A stretch of 64,000 nucleotides of DNA from Adiantum capillus-veneris (taxonomy: Eukaryota; Streptophyta; Polypodiopsida; Polypodiales; Pteridaceae), in the NCBI GenBank assembly GCA_014529385.2, contig CM043970.1, positions 47,581,779 through 47,645,778 of the forward strand, read 5' to 3'. Positions 11,209-23,812 of this stretch are shown one piece after another. Below the pieces are notes generated by a model. The model did not search any database and was not told the origin of the DNA. It saw only the letters and a list, made by a program, of their open reading frames with translations. The translations under genes were made by a program, and so were the position numbers. How positions within the stretch are numbered: position 1 is the first letter of the stretch; each line of letters begins with the position of its first letter.

Positions 11209-14200
11209 CAAAAGCACGGATCTTTGTTCTCGTTTGGGCTGGCTTCTCAAGGTTCCATGGCAGCAAGGGGGCGTGGTTTCTCAGCTCTTGCATGAATTCA
11301 TGCAAAGCCATGCAAAGGGTACGGTCAAGGGTTGATGATGGTCGTGAAAAACTTCTGTTGCAAACCCGAGGAGGGTGGACCACGCCACTGGATCCATCGC
11401 TTGCAAGGGAACAAACAGTCAAGGTTGATCGCCATGAAACCGTCACCAAGAGGGCTTGATGGATGCGCGCTGCACTCACGACGACGAGAGTTTGTTTCAC
11501 CCTCAACTTTCGTTGCGCATCACGTTGGGCATGGCGAGTGTTCCCTCTCCCTTCTATGCTACAGGATTCCACCATCGCTTTCTGTTGAGGTGGTTTCAAA
11601 CGTAGGTGTCCAAGGCCACCTAAAATCCACCCTAAAATCATTTAAGGGTGCATGCCCATTGTAGCAAGTTAATCAAGGTTGCGAAAGCCGAGCGATGGCA
11701 GCTCCCTCACTCTCAGAGAATTCAAAGTTGCTTGACAAAGTGCATAACTTTGGGACACAAAGTGCAAACCTTCAGCGATATCCAAACGTCAACGAGAATT
11801 GCAAATCATCATGTGTTTTGGACGATTTTTGAAAGCTGTACCCGGCTTCGTAACACACAAGGATTCACGACCACAAAGGTTAGACCAATTTCCAAGGAAA
11901 AATTGACAAATATCATGGTATTGAGCAGCACCAAGGGAGATTTAATCCAAGAGATGTACTTGAGGTTTGACTTGACCAAGGTTTCAACCAGAGCACAAGG
12001 ATTGAGACTAATCAAGAGGTTTGAGGTCTCATGCTTTTAAGGTTTCCTCGCTTTATGTATAATTTTACATTGCAGGAGCTCTTCCATAAATTTGCACAAG
12101 TTACTTCTTGATTCAAAAATTATTCTTGTCCAATCAAGGTGGCGGTGGGAACGAATGTTGATGCACCGCAGGTTGATTCTTTGCCGATTCTTGACACAAT
12201 TTTTGACATGCATGGCATGTGCATTGTCTGCTGAAGCACGGATTCTCTCTCTCATTCAATTTTCCAAGAGACACGGCTCCATACACTTACTGGGTGATAA
12301 ATATTGATTACCGAGTATGTCTTTGATTTATCCTCTTTCTCCTATAAGAGAAGGGCAGCAAGACTTCAATTTGCTAGGACATGGTTCCTAGGCAGGATTT
12401 CTCTCATTAATGAAATCAGACGACGACGGGATCCACCCATTTTCGGAAAACGTGATCTGATGAGTTTTCTACGCCATCATGGGAGCAAGTCTCCTTCTAC
12501 AAATCCTCAAGATAATAGTAATCAAGCCCAGCAAATCCAAGAGATCGGGTTACACCAAGCCAAGAAGGCATGTGCGGACATCCGTCAGCTCTCATGTTAT
12601 TTACATATATGGCTATTAGTCGGATTCGAGCGTACTACCAGAAACCTGCCCACAAGTGGGCGACAAGGTTAGTCACTTTCACGTTATGTTTGTTTTTGTC
12701 CACGTTTTCCTTTTCATTTTGGAAAAGATCTCTCTGTTGTGCAAAGCAAAGTGCTTGGGAAGAGTCCCTAAGAAGCTACTGTACAAAGCAAAGTTCTTTG
12801 CTTGTCTTCATGTGAAGCACGGATTCTCTTATGTGGTCAGGTTTATCGACTAACTTTAGATCATTGATAATGACACACATCTTTGACACTATGTGGATAT
12901 AAGCTCACAGTTTTTGCCACGATGCACTGTGATGTATCCATGCCAGTATAATCGTGCACGACACATCTACCAACAACTTAGAGGGTTGAGACTATTATTG
13001 AAGCCAAAAACTTATCATTTTATTTTTTGGTCAGGGACCTAGGTCAAGGGCCGGACTGAAGGTGTGGACAGGGGATCCATTTAGGGCAAAGGGCCATGGG
13101 ACCTCCTATAAAAGGTTGGCTGGAAGGAGGATCCGACAATTCAGTCCCCCCCCTCGGCCTCTCACCCATCATTGCATACGCTTCCGCTATAACACTAAAT
13201 ACTTTGTCAAGGACAAGGTAAGTAACTGATATCTTCAAACATTTTTAATGTTATTCACCGAAAAAGTGCCATGTTTAAAGTTCCACTGGTACGATTACGT
13301 GCACATACAAGGTCAGTGGGTCCATATCTGACTTCTAGTACCTCTCTCTAAGAGGGCATGGTACAAGTACACATGTGTACGCTTATAGGCTACGCTATGC
13401 CTCTCTCTACGAGGGCATGTAGTTGTACGCTTATAGGATAAGCTACGACACAAACATGATCTGCACGAGATCATATCCATGGGGCATACACTACATTTGC
13501 CTAAGGGGATTTCCTCAGCCCAATATTCTCTCTCTCTCTCTCTCCAACTTCTATGCGGGAAAGGTGAAATTAAGCATGATTTCATTGCAATCTTTCTATG
13601 TCAATACGGTAACATGAAGGGCTAAGAGCCATCTATTGACACCTATTTTGGAAAGGCTAAGAGCCATTTGTTGGTAATCCATAAGTGATTCCTTTCAAGA
13701 TCAAACAATTCTATTTAGTTGATTACCCATCGATTATAATAGACAAGAAAGAGTCTTGCCATTAGTGATGTTTTGGACATTATTTTAACACTCCACACTT
13801 TAAGTGTGAAAGTCATGGGTTTTAGAATGTCTTAAACTCGTAAGGGATTATCTCTACCAAGGTGTGTGGATGAAGCCAGCATTTCAGACCGCACGACTTT
13901 TGTTGTTCAATCTTGCCATCTTATTTCTTTACTAGTTGAAAAAGGATACTCATTCAAAAGAATCATGAAAAAAGTTCGTTCATTTTTGCATCGTAGTAAG
14001 TTTATTTTTAGTGTTTCTTCCTTTGGAATGTTCAAGATAATCAGTAGTAAATTCAATAGAAGTGGGGAGCTAAAAAGTCCACTTATTGTTTGACTTAATA
14101 ACACCTTATTTTGTTGTTTTGATCTTTAGCGCTTCTAGTATTTTCACTATAGCTTGACAATTGCTAGCCTTTATCATGGCTGAGTATGCCCATCACCTTC

Positions 14201-16985
14201 GGAGGGTGATATAAACTCAGCTCGTTGGTTTTGTAGAGTACGTTCAAAGCATGAATGGCCTCTATATAAAACCTGCACCTACTCTTGGGCACTGACAACG
14301 TGAGTAAGGATGCCATAGCTATTGTCCAAGCTATGCATGATAAAGGTGATAATCTTATTCTTCCTGTTTGGACAAGCAGTGAAGTTGAGATCACATATTG
14401 TCAAGTTTGGTTCTTTGCTCTTCATAGGTTTGTAGTAGTATTCATTTTTCGATTTCATATTTAGCTTACCTGAGGACTTAAGAATGTGTTCTGTTATAAG
14501 TTGTGTGAAGTTTGATTTCTAGGATTAAGTTTTTAAGATGTCTTATCCTTTTTTGTGTGCTTAAAGTTGAGTACTTGTTTTAAGCCAAGTAAGTTGCATC
14601 AACTTATTTTACACATGCCTTTTCTAAAAACATTTTTAAGTTAATAATGTTTTGTTTTATCTAGTTTTGTTCGTAGCAAACAAAGTGATTTAGTTTGTTT
14701 GTTTGTTTGTTTTTGTTTTTGTTTTTCTTTTCGTGTGTCCCTTTCTTTTATAGTTTTATGAGTGCTTTATTCCCTTTTATAATTCGTGAGTTCAGACTAT
14801 TCTGAACTTATGAAGGTATATTCACACACACCCCAGATTATGAATTTATGGGTGTGATAAATATCTAGTTGTGAATACAACTCCAACTTTAGTGGAGCTC
14901 CTCTTAGAACTAAGAGTGCCTATATGAGTACAGTTTTGGGGTAAGATCTGACTCGTGATTACTAAATCACTTAGCAAGAGTGGATGGTCCATTCATGGCA
15001 CCTTCACACTTTCATTTTCAAGGAAAGAAGTCTACCAACTGACAAGGGGTAGTGTAATACCACGGGCAAACCCAAGGGGGGCCATGGACATAGACCAAGG
15101 GCCAACTGCTAGTTGAGCAGTTTTCTTGCAAAGTCTAACCAAGGGGTTTGATAATGTAGACATTAACCAAGGGGTTTGGATTGCAATGGCAACACCCAAG
15201 GTTACATGTGGAATATTACTTGCATTTCACTAAATTTTCAATTAGTGTTCCTAGGCCTTTGCAGGTGGGAAATTTGGGCAGGTGCCTTTCACTACGGATA
15301 AGTGAACACTAGGTTTAACCTCTAGGTACGCATTTGATTTGGTTTTGTTTCTTTTTTGTTTGCTTTTTTACATTTGATGCATAAACTATGTTGTCATCCA
15401 TTTTTGCTCTTATGAGAAATGACAAGGTCAGGTAAGAGCCAAGCAATTTGGGTTGTAGTGTCAAAATAAGTTTTTTTGTCTTACGCGGTTATGAACCCAC
15501 TTGTAGGGTTTTATTTGGCACATGTTGTCACATGGGATACAACATGGTCTAAGAACTCAAGGAGTTCGGTTTAGCCAGTGTGGAGCAAGGCTAATGAGGG
15601 TTCCTCTCACTCCCGTCGTAGAGTGTTTGCAGTTACCTCCACAATCAAGTACACCTCGTACTTGAAGGATGTTTTTTTTCCAGACATCCTTATATGAGAC
15701 ATATTCCACATGTGGAGAATATGAGTCTCTGGGACTAACACTGTCACCCACTATTTCAATTCTGTGTCACTACAAAGTCCCTAGGTGTTGGTCAAATCTG
15801 TTTTCTAGACCATTTTTAGCACGACGTATTAAGAGCAAGTTCAGTGGCTAAAAATTGTTGGATACTTAGAATGACTTGTTAAGGTACAAGTACAACTAAA
15901 CAACATTACAGATGGTTGTCTATGCTTATATCAAGGCTATGAGTTGTTAATGAAAAGGTTTCACTGTTTGTACCTAGAAGTGATTATTGTTTCACCTTTA
16001 TTATGGTTCCAACGTTTCAGCACGGCAGACAAATGATTGCAGCTGAAAGTATTTAGTTTCTTTTCAAAACTATTTACATTCCTTTTTAATTGTGCTAGAA
16101 GCACCATATTCGCCATAAGTATTGGCAAGAACGATTATGGATATACAGGTTCGTATCTGTTTTTTGCTAAATGCATGTACACTAGGTGTTACGGGACCTA
16201 GTGTTTAGAAAAGGCTGATTTGGAACGGCATGTATATTTATCCAGTTGTTGCTTGTGACGCATTTTTCACTCTATGTGCAGTATCTCTATGAGATTACTT
16301 TTGGGTCTACTAATCACCAATAGAGGTCATGGCTCATTTGGGTGCTTGTGAATTTTTCAAGTTAACCACGATGGTTATTCAGGACATTGTTGATTCCTCA
16401 ACAATGTTGTACGATATTGTGATCCCCATTTACTAGTCATCTGGGATGACTGTCTGTAAACCGTGGGGGAAACACACCTCAGTAGTACTTTCACTTATCC
16501 AAGAGGATAGACAGATTACAAAGTGTAATCTTGTGCTAAAAAATATGCAAAGTGCGTATATTAGCACCAAGCAATCCCATTAATGAGCATTTATTGCTCT
16601 ACTTGGAGTTTGCTTACGATAAGTTAAACCATGTTAGCGACTAGGCTTAATCTTTTCATGTATAAGTCAGATTCTCAACCATGAACTTACTTTCAAGGGA
16701 AGTGAAAAGAGGTACTCTTTGGGTACATCTTTGTTGTGATTACTCATTTAGCTACTCAAGTGAGTTGTACATGGAGTTTACATGCTATATTATCTATACG
16801 ACAGTTACACCAAGACGGTGGCAACATGACAACAATATGGAAAATCAAGATGATACTCTTGGTTTCATTAAACCTCCTATTGAAAAATGTTTTGGTCAAG
16901 CAAACAACTGCATCCTTGCAGGATGCCCCTGTGGAAAGCATTAGTGCATCATCACTTTTGTTTTCGAGGATGAAAACGCTTCTCC
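11202..16985 (+). other. Non-coding interior of the LARD-like element
   Basis: Only short frames without recognisable domains. It contains the caaggggtttg motif repeated at 15130-15180 and a TTTG/TTTTTG run near 14697-14725. At 13030-13155 a fragment resembles the element's own LTR. Confidence 0.65.
13030..13155 (+). repeat. LTR-like fragment inside the LARD-like element
   Basis: Shares with the flanking 143-bp LTRs the order caaggGgccgg, gtgtggaYaggg, a TATA motif (here tataaaaggttgg) and cagtccc. It may be a diverged solo LTR of a related family. Boundaries are approximate. Confidence 0.45.
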
Positions 16986-16998
16986 AAGGGGGGAGTAA
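16986..16998 (+). promoter_or_regulatory. Polypurine tract of LARD-like element
   Basis: aaggggggagtaa directly precedes the 3' LTR. Confidence 0.75.
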
Positions 16999-17141
16999 TG
17001 TCATGCCAAGGGCAATGCCCGGTGGTCAAGGACTAGGCCCAAGGGGCCGACTGCAAGTGTGGATAGTGAATGAGACCCTAAGGGCTATTTAAAGGGAGGT
17101 TGGGAGGTTCATTCCTAGGCAGTCCCACCCAAGGCTTTACA
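16999..17141 (+). repeat. 3' LTR of the LARD-like element
   Basis: 143 bp, TGTCATGCC...GGCTTTACA, aligned without gaps to 10940-11082. Confidence 0.87.
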
Positions 17142-17470
17142 ATTGGGCCAGTGCACTTTCGGTGTGGAACTCCGCCACAAAGTGTTCGCGAGAAACAATT
17201 TTGGTGATCATACATAATTCCTTTTTATCGATTTTGAAAAGGAGATTTTGAAAATTAATGCTAAATTTAACGGATTTAACACTATTTTCCTCAAAATCTA
17301 GGTGGAAGTTTTCAATTTCATTTTCCCCTCAACATCCCCCACACCAACCATGGGGCAATTGCCCTAATGTCTGGGGTGTCAACATCACCCTTTGACACCA
17401 GCCTTGCATCTAAGTATATGGCGATGGGGATGGTAGTAAGCTCCCTGCAACTAGCCTTTATCAAGGAAGA

Positions 17471-17472
<2 letters not shown>

Positions 17473-17519
<47 letters not shown>
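17473..17519 (+). repeat. (GA)n microsatellite
   Basis: Uninterrupted GA run. Confidence 0.97.
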
Positions 17520-17520
<1 letters not shown>

Positions 17521-17585
17521 ATGTCATGGAAGTAGTGTCCTAAAAAGTTGGTTTCTAGAGCAAAAGTGGCCGGCTTTTAATCAAT

Positions 17586-17700
<115 letters not shown>

Positions 17701-17739
17701 CCTCCTCCATTGTATGTGCGCCTTGAATAATCTTAGTAG

Positions 17740-18240
17740 TGGACAAAACAATTGTCAAAAATCCACAAAAATGGTCCAAAATGGCCAAATATTTTTGTAA
17801 AACAAAGGGGACTAGAGCCCACCCATCATCTGCGTGCGTGGACGATCAAAGGGCTCCAAGACTCCTTCTTTTTGAAAAAAACAATTGTCCAATTTCACCA
17901 ATTTTGTCCATTTTCACGATTCAAAAAAGAAGCGGTAAAGCATTCCTATCATCCGTGTGCACACGGATGATGGTGGGGCTGTAGCCCTATTTTTTCTCAA
18001 AATAATTTGTTCAATTTGACATATTTTATCCATTTTTTTAATTTTTTAAAAAAGAGACTGGAGCCTTCCCATCATCCACGTGCTGAGGGGGCTCTAGCCC
18101 TCTTTTTCTTCAAAAAATATTTGGCCACCTCACTTTGTTCGTGAATCTCAAAAAAAAGAGAGGGGGGCGCGGGAGCTCCCGCATCATCTGCGTGCACGCG
18201 AACGATGGCTAGGCTCCAATCCCCCCCCCTTTTTTTTGCA
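17740..18240 (+). repeat. Four degenerate repeats of about 120 bp carrying a palindromic core
   Basis: Each unit has an A/T-rich stretch, then gagcc-type sequence, catcatcYgYgtgc and gggctcYa. In the second unit the core is a perfect 24-bp palindrome, 17948-17971: atcatccgtgtg followed by its reverse complement. The other units have decayed versions. Confidence 0.6.
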
Positions 18241-19695
18241 AATGCACAAGCCTTCCTATGCCTTCTTGGCTTTGCCTGCTCCAATCACATTGCTTGCTTC
18301 TAGCCACAACCTACTTAGCTTCCCTACTTTGCAACGAACCCTCTCTCTACCAAGAAATTTACAGAGGCTGGATATACACCCCTTGGTTTTCTCCCAGACT
18401 TGTTGTACACCATCACGCACCGTTGAGTGCAACAACCTTTCTATGGTCACCCATTGGCAAAGCATGGCCGCCCTCTTCGCATATGTGTTGCCGACATCAG
18501 TGGCCAGAGGTAGCCAAGGAGGGTATGGAAGAAGAGAATAAAGGCCAAAAAATTGTATATACATTTCATAGGCTCGATGCTTGTAGGCAGTGCTCATACA
18601 GTGTAAGTTGTGTAGGGAAGGGTAGGGATATAGAGTATCTATCTATTGAAGAGGATAAATCAAAATGCCTATCTAATTAGGGACATGATCTAGCAATGAA
18701 AAATAGAAAATAGACCATAAAATAGAAAATAGAAAATAGACCATAAAATAGAAAAATAGAAAATAGACCTTCCCGCCTTGCGATATGAGCTACGGTCGGT
18801 AGCAAAGAAGGGGTTTCACCTTGAAAGCCAGGAGGTGGATTGGTCGGTCCAAGGCTATGACAGCAGGGTGGGTCGGTCATGATTATGTAGATGATTTCTG
18901 TGGAGAGCTGAGCGGGGGGGGGGGGGGGGGGGGGGAGAGGGTTGGGTATCATGCAACTATGGGGAAGGATGACACTGGACGGTGGGCGAGTGTCGAGGAG
19001 ATCCGTACTTGGAAGCGCTTGGATGATGATGCCTGGATGAGGAGGTCCTATGGAATCCTTCTGTAACACATACCTGAGTGCTCAAAATTACATTTAATTA
19101 CTTGGGAAGGATAACAATGGAGGGGGGCTTATTTAATAACATCGATAATACCGAGAACCCTCGTATACTACGGTGCTCTCTCTACCCTGAACAAGCAACT
19201 ATAGTCAGAACAAACAGTTTTCCTTATGTAAACACAGTTAAGCTGGGTTGTTTATTGAAAGACCCATCTACCTTCAAGCAATCCTTTTGTTGCTTATGGT
19301 TATAGAGAGGATATAGCTTTGGAGATGAATTTGTTGTGTATTCTCTATGCCATAAGCGCATAGCTCTCATAATACAGAAAATGCAAGGCTTCTCTGCCTG
19401 GGAAACTGGAGGACTTGTCTTATGATTGTAGCATAGATATGTATTGAGATTGCAGCAATCCAAGCCATGAGCAACCTATTAAAAATTTTCATTACATTAT
19501 CATACTCTCCAAACTTCATACAACTTTGCCTCTTACAACTTCATATACAGGAATAATTTGTTCATCTTAATGTTTTCTCAGGTCAGGCTTGAGATCATGA
19601 ATTAAGGCAGAGGTACCTAAACTGAGGGAGCCGCACCCTATCACAAGAAGTTTTGGACAAATTCTCACAAAAATTCCCACATTGTGACTTACCTC
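18241..19695 (+). other. Intergenic with low-complexity tracts
   Basis: Contains repeated aaaatagaaaatagacc units at 18697-18770 and a run of 22 G at 18914-18935. No supported gene. Confidence 0.55.
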
Positions 19696-19850
19696 AACAT
19701 CATGAGCTTCTATGAGGGAGGCACCGCATGCCTAGCTAGGTACGATTGGGGGCAGGGGACCGCCGGTCCGGTGGGGGGGCCGGTGGTCCCCTACCCCCAA
19801 TCGTACCTAGCTAGGTATGCGGTGCTTCTCGAGCAGAAGCTGACGATGTT
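19696..19850 (+). other. 155-bp foldback with 46-bp near-perfect arms
   Basis: Core arms 19721-19766 and 19780-19825 pair over 46 bp with three mismatches, and two of these would be G-U pairs in plus-strand RNA. The loop is 13 nt and G-rich. Weaker pairing extends to aacatc (19696) and gatgtt (19850). It could be a foldback or MITE-like element, or a source of hairpin small RNA. No target duplication was identified. Confidence 0.75.
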
Positions 19851-20024
19851 ATTCATTGTATGAAAAACACTGGAAAAGACTCCGTTTTCCTACATGAGAA
19901 AATTTCTAAATCTTCATTGGGGTCCCTTGAAGCCTCTCTCAAAGTGAATTAAGATTCCCCTATGCTATTGCAATCAAAAGAGTAGGCCCTTAATGTACCT
20001 CTGCTATGCGACCCCTTATAATTG

Positions 20025-20545
20025 CAGAGGTGTTGAAGCCCTATCTGAGGTATTCTCTTGGAGTGCATAAAGTGCAGGTTATGCCCAACAGGGCCAAGGT
20101 CAAGAACCAGTGGATTAAATGCGCCATCTTTGTGAAGGTGCCAATAGTTCTTGCCATGTCCGGGATGTTGTCTCCGAGGGTGCATGGATTGCAGATTATG
20201 CCCAACAAGACCAGGTTCAAGAAGCTTTGAGCTATTTTCGGCAGGTGCAAAATGAGGGCCTCTCTCAAATTGGCATCGCCTATGCTTGCACCTTGAAGGG
20301 ATAAGGCTTATGCAAGACATTGACATGGGCAAAACGATTCACAATGAGATTGATAGTGGGGTTGTTGATAAATTTTTTGGCCATGCATGGTATTGCTTTG
20401 GTAGACCTCTATGCAAAACGTGTTGTCCTCACCAAAGCCCCCCAAAGTTTTTGATGAGCTTCCTGTTTCATATATTGTCTCTTGGAATGCAATTCTTATA
20501 GCATATGCCCAGCATGGGAAGGGCAAAGATTGCTACTCACAATTT
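20025..20545 (+). pseudogene. PPR protein pseudogene (PLS-type repeats)
   Basis: Three frames carry successive PPR motifs. First, E-V-F-S-W-S-A, then a stop, then S-A-G-Y-A-Q-Q-G-Q-G-Q-E (about 20048). Second, R-D-V-V-S-E-G-A-W-I-A-D-Y-A-Q-Q-D with E-A-L-S-Y-F-R-Q-V-Q-N-E-G (20160-20300). Third, a G-K-T-I-H-N-E-I segment, a L-V-D-L-Y-A-K segment and V-F-D-E-L-P-V with V-S-W-N-A-I-L-I-A-Y-A-Q-H-G (20330-20520). In-frame stops and at least one frameshift in a C run (about 20440) make it nonfunctional. PPR proteins bind organellar RNA, and the family is large in land plants. The motif style is close to fern and moss members. Neither end of the original gene is preserved. Confidence 0.8.
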
Positions 20546-21226
20546 GTTGGAGAATGGGCTTTCTTTGTGGACGGTCCCCTCTTTTTTGTTCAGCTTGGTG
20601 CCCTCCGATCCGCATTGTTGCCCATACTCCCCCTCCTTCTCATGGTGCTGATCTTCCCCATGGGGCTTCTCCATGTGTAGACCATACTTGAAATATGAGA
20701 GCATCACCAACCTTGCAACTTGCTAGACTATTGGCCAAAAAGTATTTGCCCAATTGCTATCTTTAAGATTCGAAGAATCGGCCAAAAGGAGTTGGATTGT
20801 TGAAGGTTATACATATTGGCATTTTGATTTTTCTTGAGTGCTGGCCTAGATATACTATAAGTGTTTAACAATGGAGTCATTTACCTTCGTAAGCATTGGT
20901 TGAGCAACCTCTAGAATCCATCATCTTTGCCCAACACCCTCGTTGAGCATTCATGTCCTAGAGAAGCTCTCTTCTCCTAGAATTCTATTGTAATGCTTTG
21001 ACCGGCTCTTGAGTATTTTGAACCAATGTCCCACGAGGACATTCTTGTAATTGAGACCTTATGTTTGAGCTTGTTCAAGATCTTCTTGACCACACCATGT
21101 CTGAATAAGGTGGTCGGAGCATATCCTCCATTAGAAGGCAACCCCTTGAGGACTCCCATGTGTGCCGGCCATCACACCTTGCTACATGTAAACAAGGTCG
21201 TCTACAGTAGACGAAGGCATTGCCTT

Positions 21227-21295
<69 letters not shown>

Positions 21296-22442
21296 AACAA
21301 TGGAAGCTCCACAGAAGACACATATTCCATAGTAGTCACTAGTATGGGACTTGGAGAGACAACGACAGTGTGGAAAGAGTGATACATATCGAGAAACACA
21401 CGTGCTAGAAATAGAATGATTGCCACACAAGAAATTCTGTGCAAAAGTAGTGCAGGAACCGCACATGGTGCAGTAGCACCAATATGTACAGAAAAACATG
21501 CTTTCGTCAAAAATTCATGTCGAAGTCTTCACGCGCGAAGCCTACACTATCTTCTACACCAAACAAAAATAGCAATTGCATGCATGTCTTCCATATAAAA
21601 GCAACACCCTTGCACGGAAAATTTTGATTGGTCAAAGCCCCTATGGCCATGGCGACAAAATTCCTCCCCATAGACCCTGCCTAACGGCAGTGCCAACAAA
21701 TGATGACACCATTAGAAGGAATTCCTAGAGGACTCTGCACTTGCTGAAGACCACTACACCTAGCAAACATAGTGATAGGAGCCTTGTCTAGGATAACATG
21801 GCACCCAAAAGGCACTGCATACAAATCGCATAATGGATTTGCCTCTCCTCTTTTAAAGTTGCATTTCATGCTAATAAGATACGTGCATGAGCATACATTC
21901 CCAGAAGAAAATACATGCATGCATGTTACATTTGATTTTTTTGGTGATTGAAGGATTACACTATGTAATGTAAACTTTTCTTGTGCCAACCATACTTGAA
22001 GATATCGTTAGTGTAATACAATCATTAAAAAGCTCAGTGCACACCACATTGAGATAAACCCCTAGCATCCAAATTGTCCAAAAAATCCCTTTCTAGCAGC
22101 AGTTGAGGGAAAAATTGTGATTTTCTCCTTAACTTCTACTTTTGACCACTTTTTTTGGTTCTGGTCAACTCCCAAGTGTTCTACCTTTCTTCAAGAGTAC
22201 GTGTGCCAATTTTCAACTCAATTGGGAAAACGGAGTGGTCTCAAGCCCTACTCCAGTACTTTTTCTGACCTAAAAGGTAAAGTTTCGGCCCCGAATCACT
22301 TTTTGATGTTCAATTTGTACCAAAATTCACACAAGAGTTTAAAGACATTAGTCAAAGATATTGATGAAGTATCATGTACATTCTTGTCCTCTAGCCTCAC
22401 TTGCAGGAAAAAAATGTTATTTTCTCTCACACGGGTACTGAT
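20546..22442 (+). other. Intergenic with a (GA)n tract
   Basis: No supported gene. Holds a GA run at 21231-21291, preceded by a TATA-like cctttata. Confidence 0.5.
21231..21291 (+). repeat. (GA)n microsatellite
   Basis: Uninterrupted GA run of about 61 bp. Confidence 0.97.
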
Positions 22443-22518
22443 TGTAAGGCTTGGGTGGGTGAATTGATACAATGAGCTCAAGGTGGTTTGAAGCTTGGAG
22501 AAACCTTGGCTATAAAAA

Positions 22519-22595
<77 letters not shown>

Positions 22596-22809
22596 CACAC
22601 TCAATAGACCATCATGTACATACAATATATTTACAACATATATTATGATTCATATACAAAAGGAAGTGCTTATGTACAAAAGTTCTCACAGCCAGTATCC
22701 GGTAGCTCATATCTCAAGGTGCCTTTTCAAAAGGCTACACACATATATGTAATATGTGTCACATAAAAATTGAACTAGGTGTCGAAGGAGTTCGCATGCC
22801 TACCTTTCA
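22443..22809 (-). repeat. 3' LTR of the gag-only copia element
   Basis: Plus-strand ends are TGTAAGGC and CCTTTCA. Includes a GA run at 22521-22592. Confidence 0.92.
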
Positions 22810-22820
22810 ACCCTCCCCTT
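22810..22820 (-). promoter_or_regulatory. Polypurine tract of gag-only copia element
   Basis: On the minus strand aaggggagggt abuts the 3' LTR. Confidence 0.8.
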
Positions 22821-22929
22821 GGGCATGTCATATATAATGAAGACCCAACTATCCACATAGGATGACAAGATCTATCCACGCAGGATGAAAAATACCTCCC
22901 CTTGAACTAGAGAGAGTAGAAACGCATCT

Positions 22930-23812
22930 TCAAAGTACATCTGTAAAAACGAAAGATATTTCCCCTTCATCCTCATTTTCTTCTTCTTGGACTATATGTG
23001 CTTCTCCTCTCATTGGCTTCTTGCCTTTGTTGTTACTGTTGCCGCCGCTGCTATCTTGAACTTTTGAATAGCACCTAGAAGTAGGGTGCCCCTTCTTTCC
23101 ACAAGTGCTACAAAATTTATTGATATAGCAGTCTTTAGCTATATGACCCATTTTACCACAGTCATACCATTTTCGGACGTTGGAAGATGATATGAAATCT
23201 ACGGATGATTCGCCTTCTCTTGCTATAAAAGCCCCGTTTGTCGATGCAAGTGGATTTTTCTGTTTCCTTTCTTCTGCTTGAAGTGAGCTTACCACATCTT
23301 GAAGTGCTAGAGTTGGCTCTTTTTCTTCAAGAATTGTGACTATATGGTCATAGTTGGAAGGAAATGCACTAAGAAGGACTGCAACTTTGTCGTCTTCTTC
23401 TACTTCGCATTGGATGTAGGTCAATTGTGTAATCATGCTTTTAAGCCTATTGACTAAACTGGCTATGTCTTCCCCCACGAGCATAGTGAGTTTGTAAAGT
23501 TGCCTTTTCAAGCTAACTTTACTTCGTTTTGATTTAGCTCCAAAATTCTCCTCGCCATGCCTCGTATGCATGTGTGCACTCATCTATAAAATGTATCTAA
23601 TTGTCATGGAGTGCAATAATTATGATGGCAAGTTCTTGTTCATCTTTTTCTTGATTGAGTGCAGTAGAAGCCCTGGTTTGTGTGCCTTCGTGATCACTGA
23701 GAGATGTTTTTACTACGGCCCATAATGTTTTCTTCATTAAGTATCCCCTTAGTTTAGTTTTCCAGGTATGGAAACCCTCCCCATTAAATTTTATGATTCC
23801 TTTCTCTTCCAT
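22930..23812 (-). pseudogene. Copia-type Gag with two zinc knuckles
   Basis: The minus-strand ATG at 23810-23812 starts M-E-E-K-G-I-I-K-F-N-G, followed by the W-K-T-K-L-R-G-Y-L motif of UBN2 Gag. The frame stops at TAG 23597-23599 (after A-L-H-D-N). The protein continues past the stop and then in another frame (E-N-F-G-A-K-S-K-R-S-K) to 22930. Two CCHC-type knuckles follow near the C-terminus: a first one with Y-D-C-G-K-M-G-H-I-A-K-D-C, whose leading Cys is replaced by Tyr or shifted, and CSTCGKKGHPTSRC. An acidic tail ends the protein. At least one stop and one frameshift mean this copy makes no full Gag. Confidence 0.9.

Larger units (their letters stand above)
10940..17141 (+). mobile_element. 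Non-coding LTR retrotransposon (LARD-like), 6.2 kb
   Basis: Two 143-bp direct repeats (10940-11082 and 16999-17141; 13 differences by my count, about 91% identity) start TG and end CA. A PBS follows the first and a polypurine tract precedes the second. The flanks actgg and attgg look like a 5-bp target duplication with one change. The roughly 5.9 kb between them has no gag or pol domain in any frame I examined. The 3' sequence cgaggatgaaaacgcttct plus G-run resembles the end of Ty3/gypsy elements. It must have moved using proteins supplied by another element. Confidence 0.85.

Noticed and set aside
11096-11641. Minus-strand open frame of 181 codons with a long Arg-Glu repeat
   Set aside because: The repeat part is the CT microsatellite read in reverse; the rest has no domain and lies in the non-coding LARD leader.
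19741-19800. Rho-independent type terminator
   Set aside because: The strong stem is in a plant nuclear context and has no T-run; bacterial terminators do not apply.
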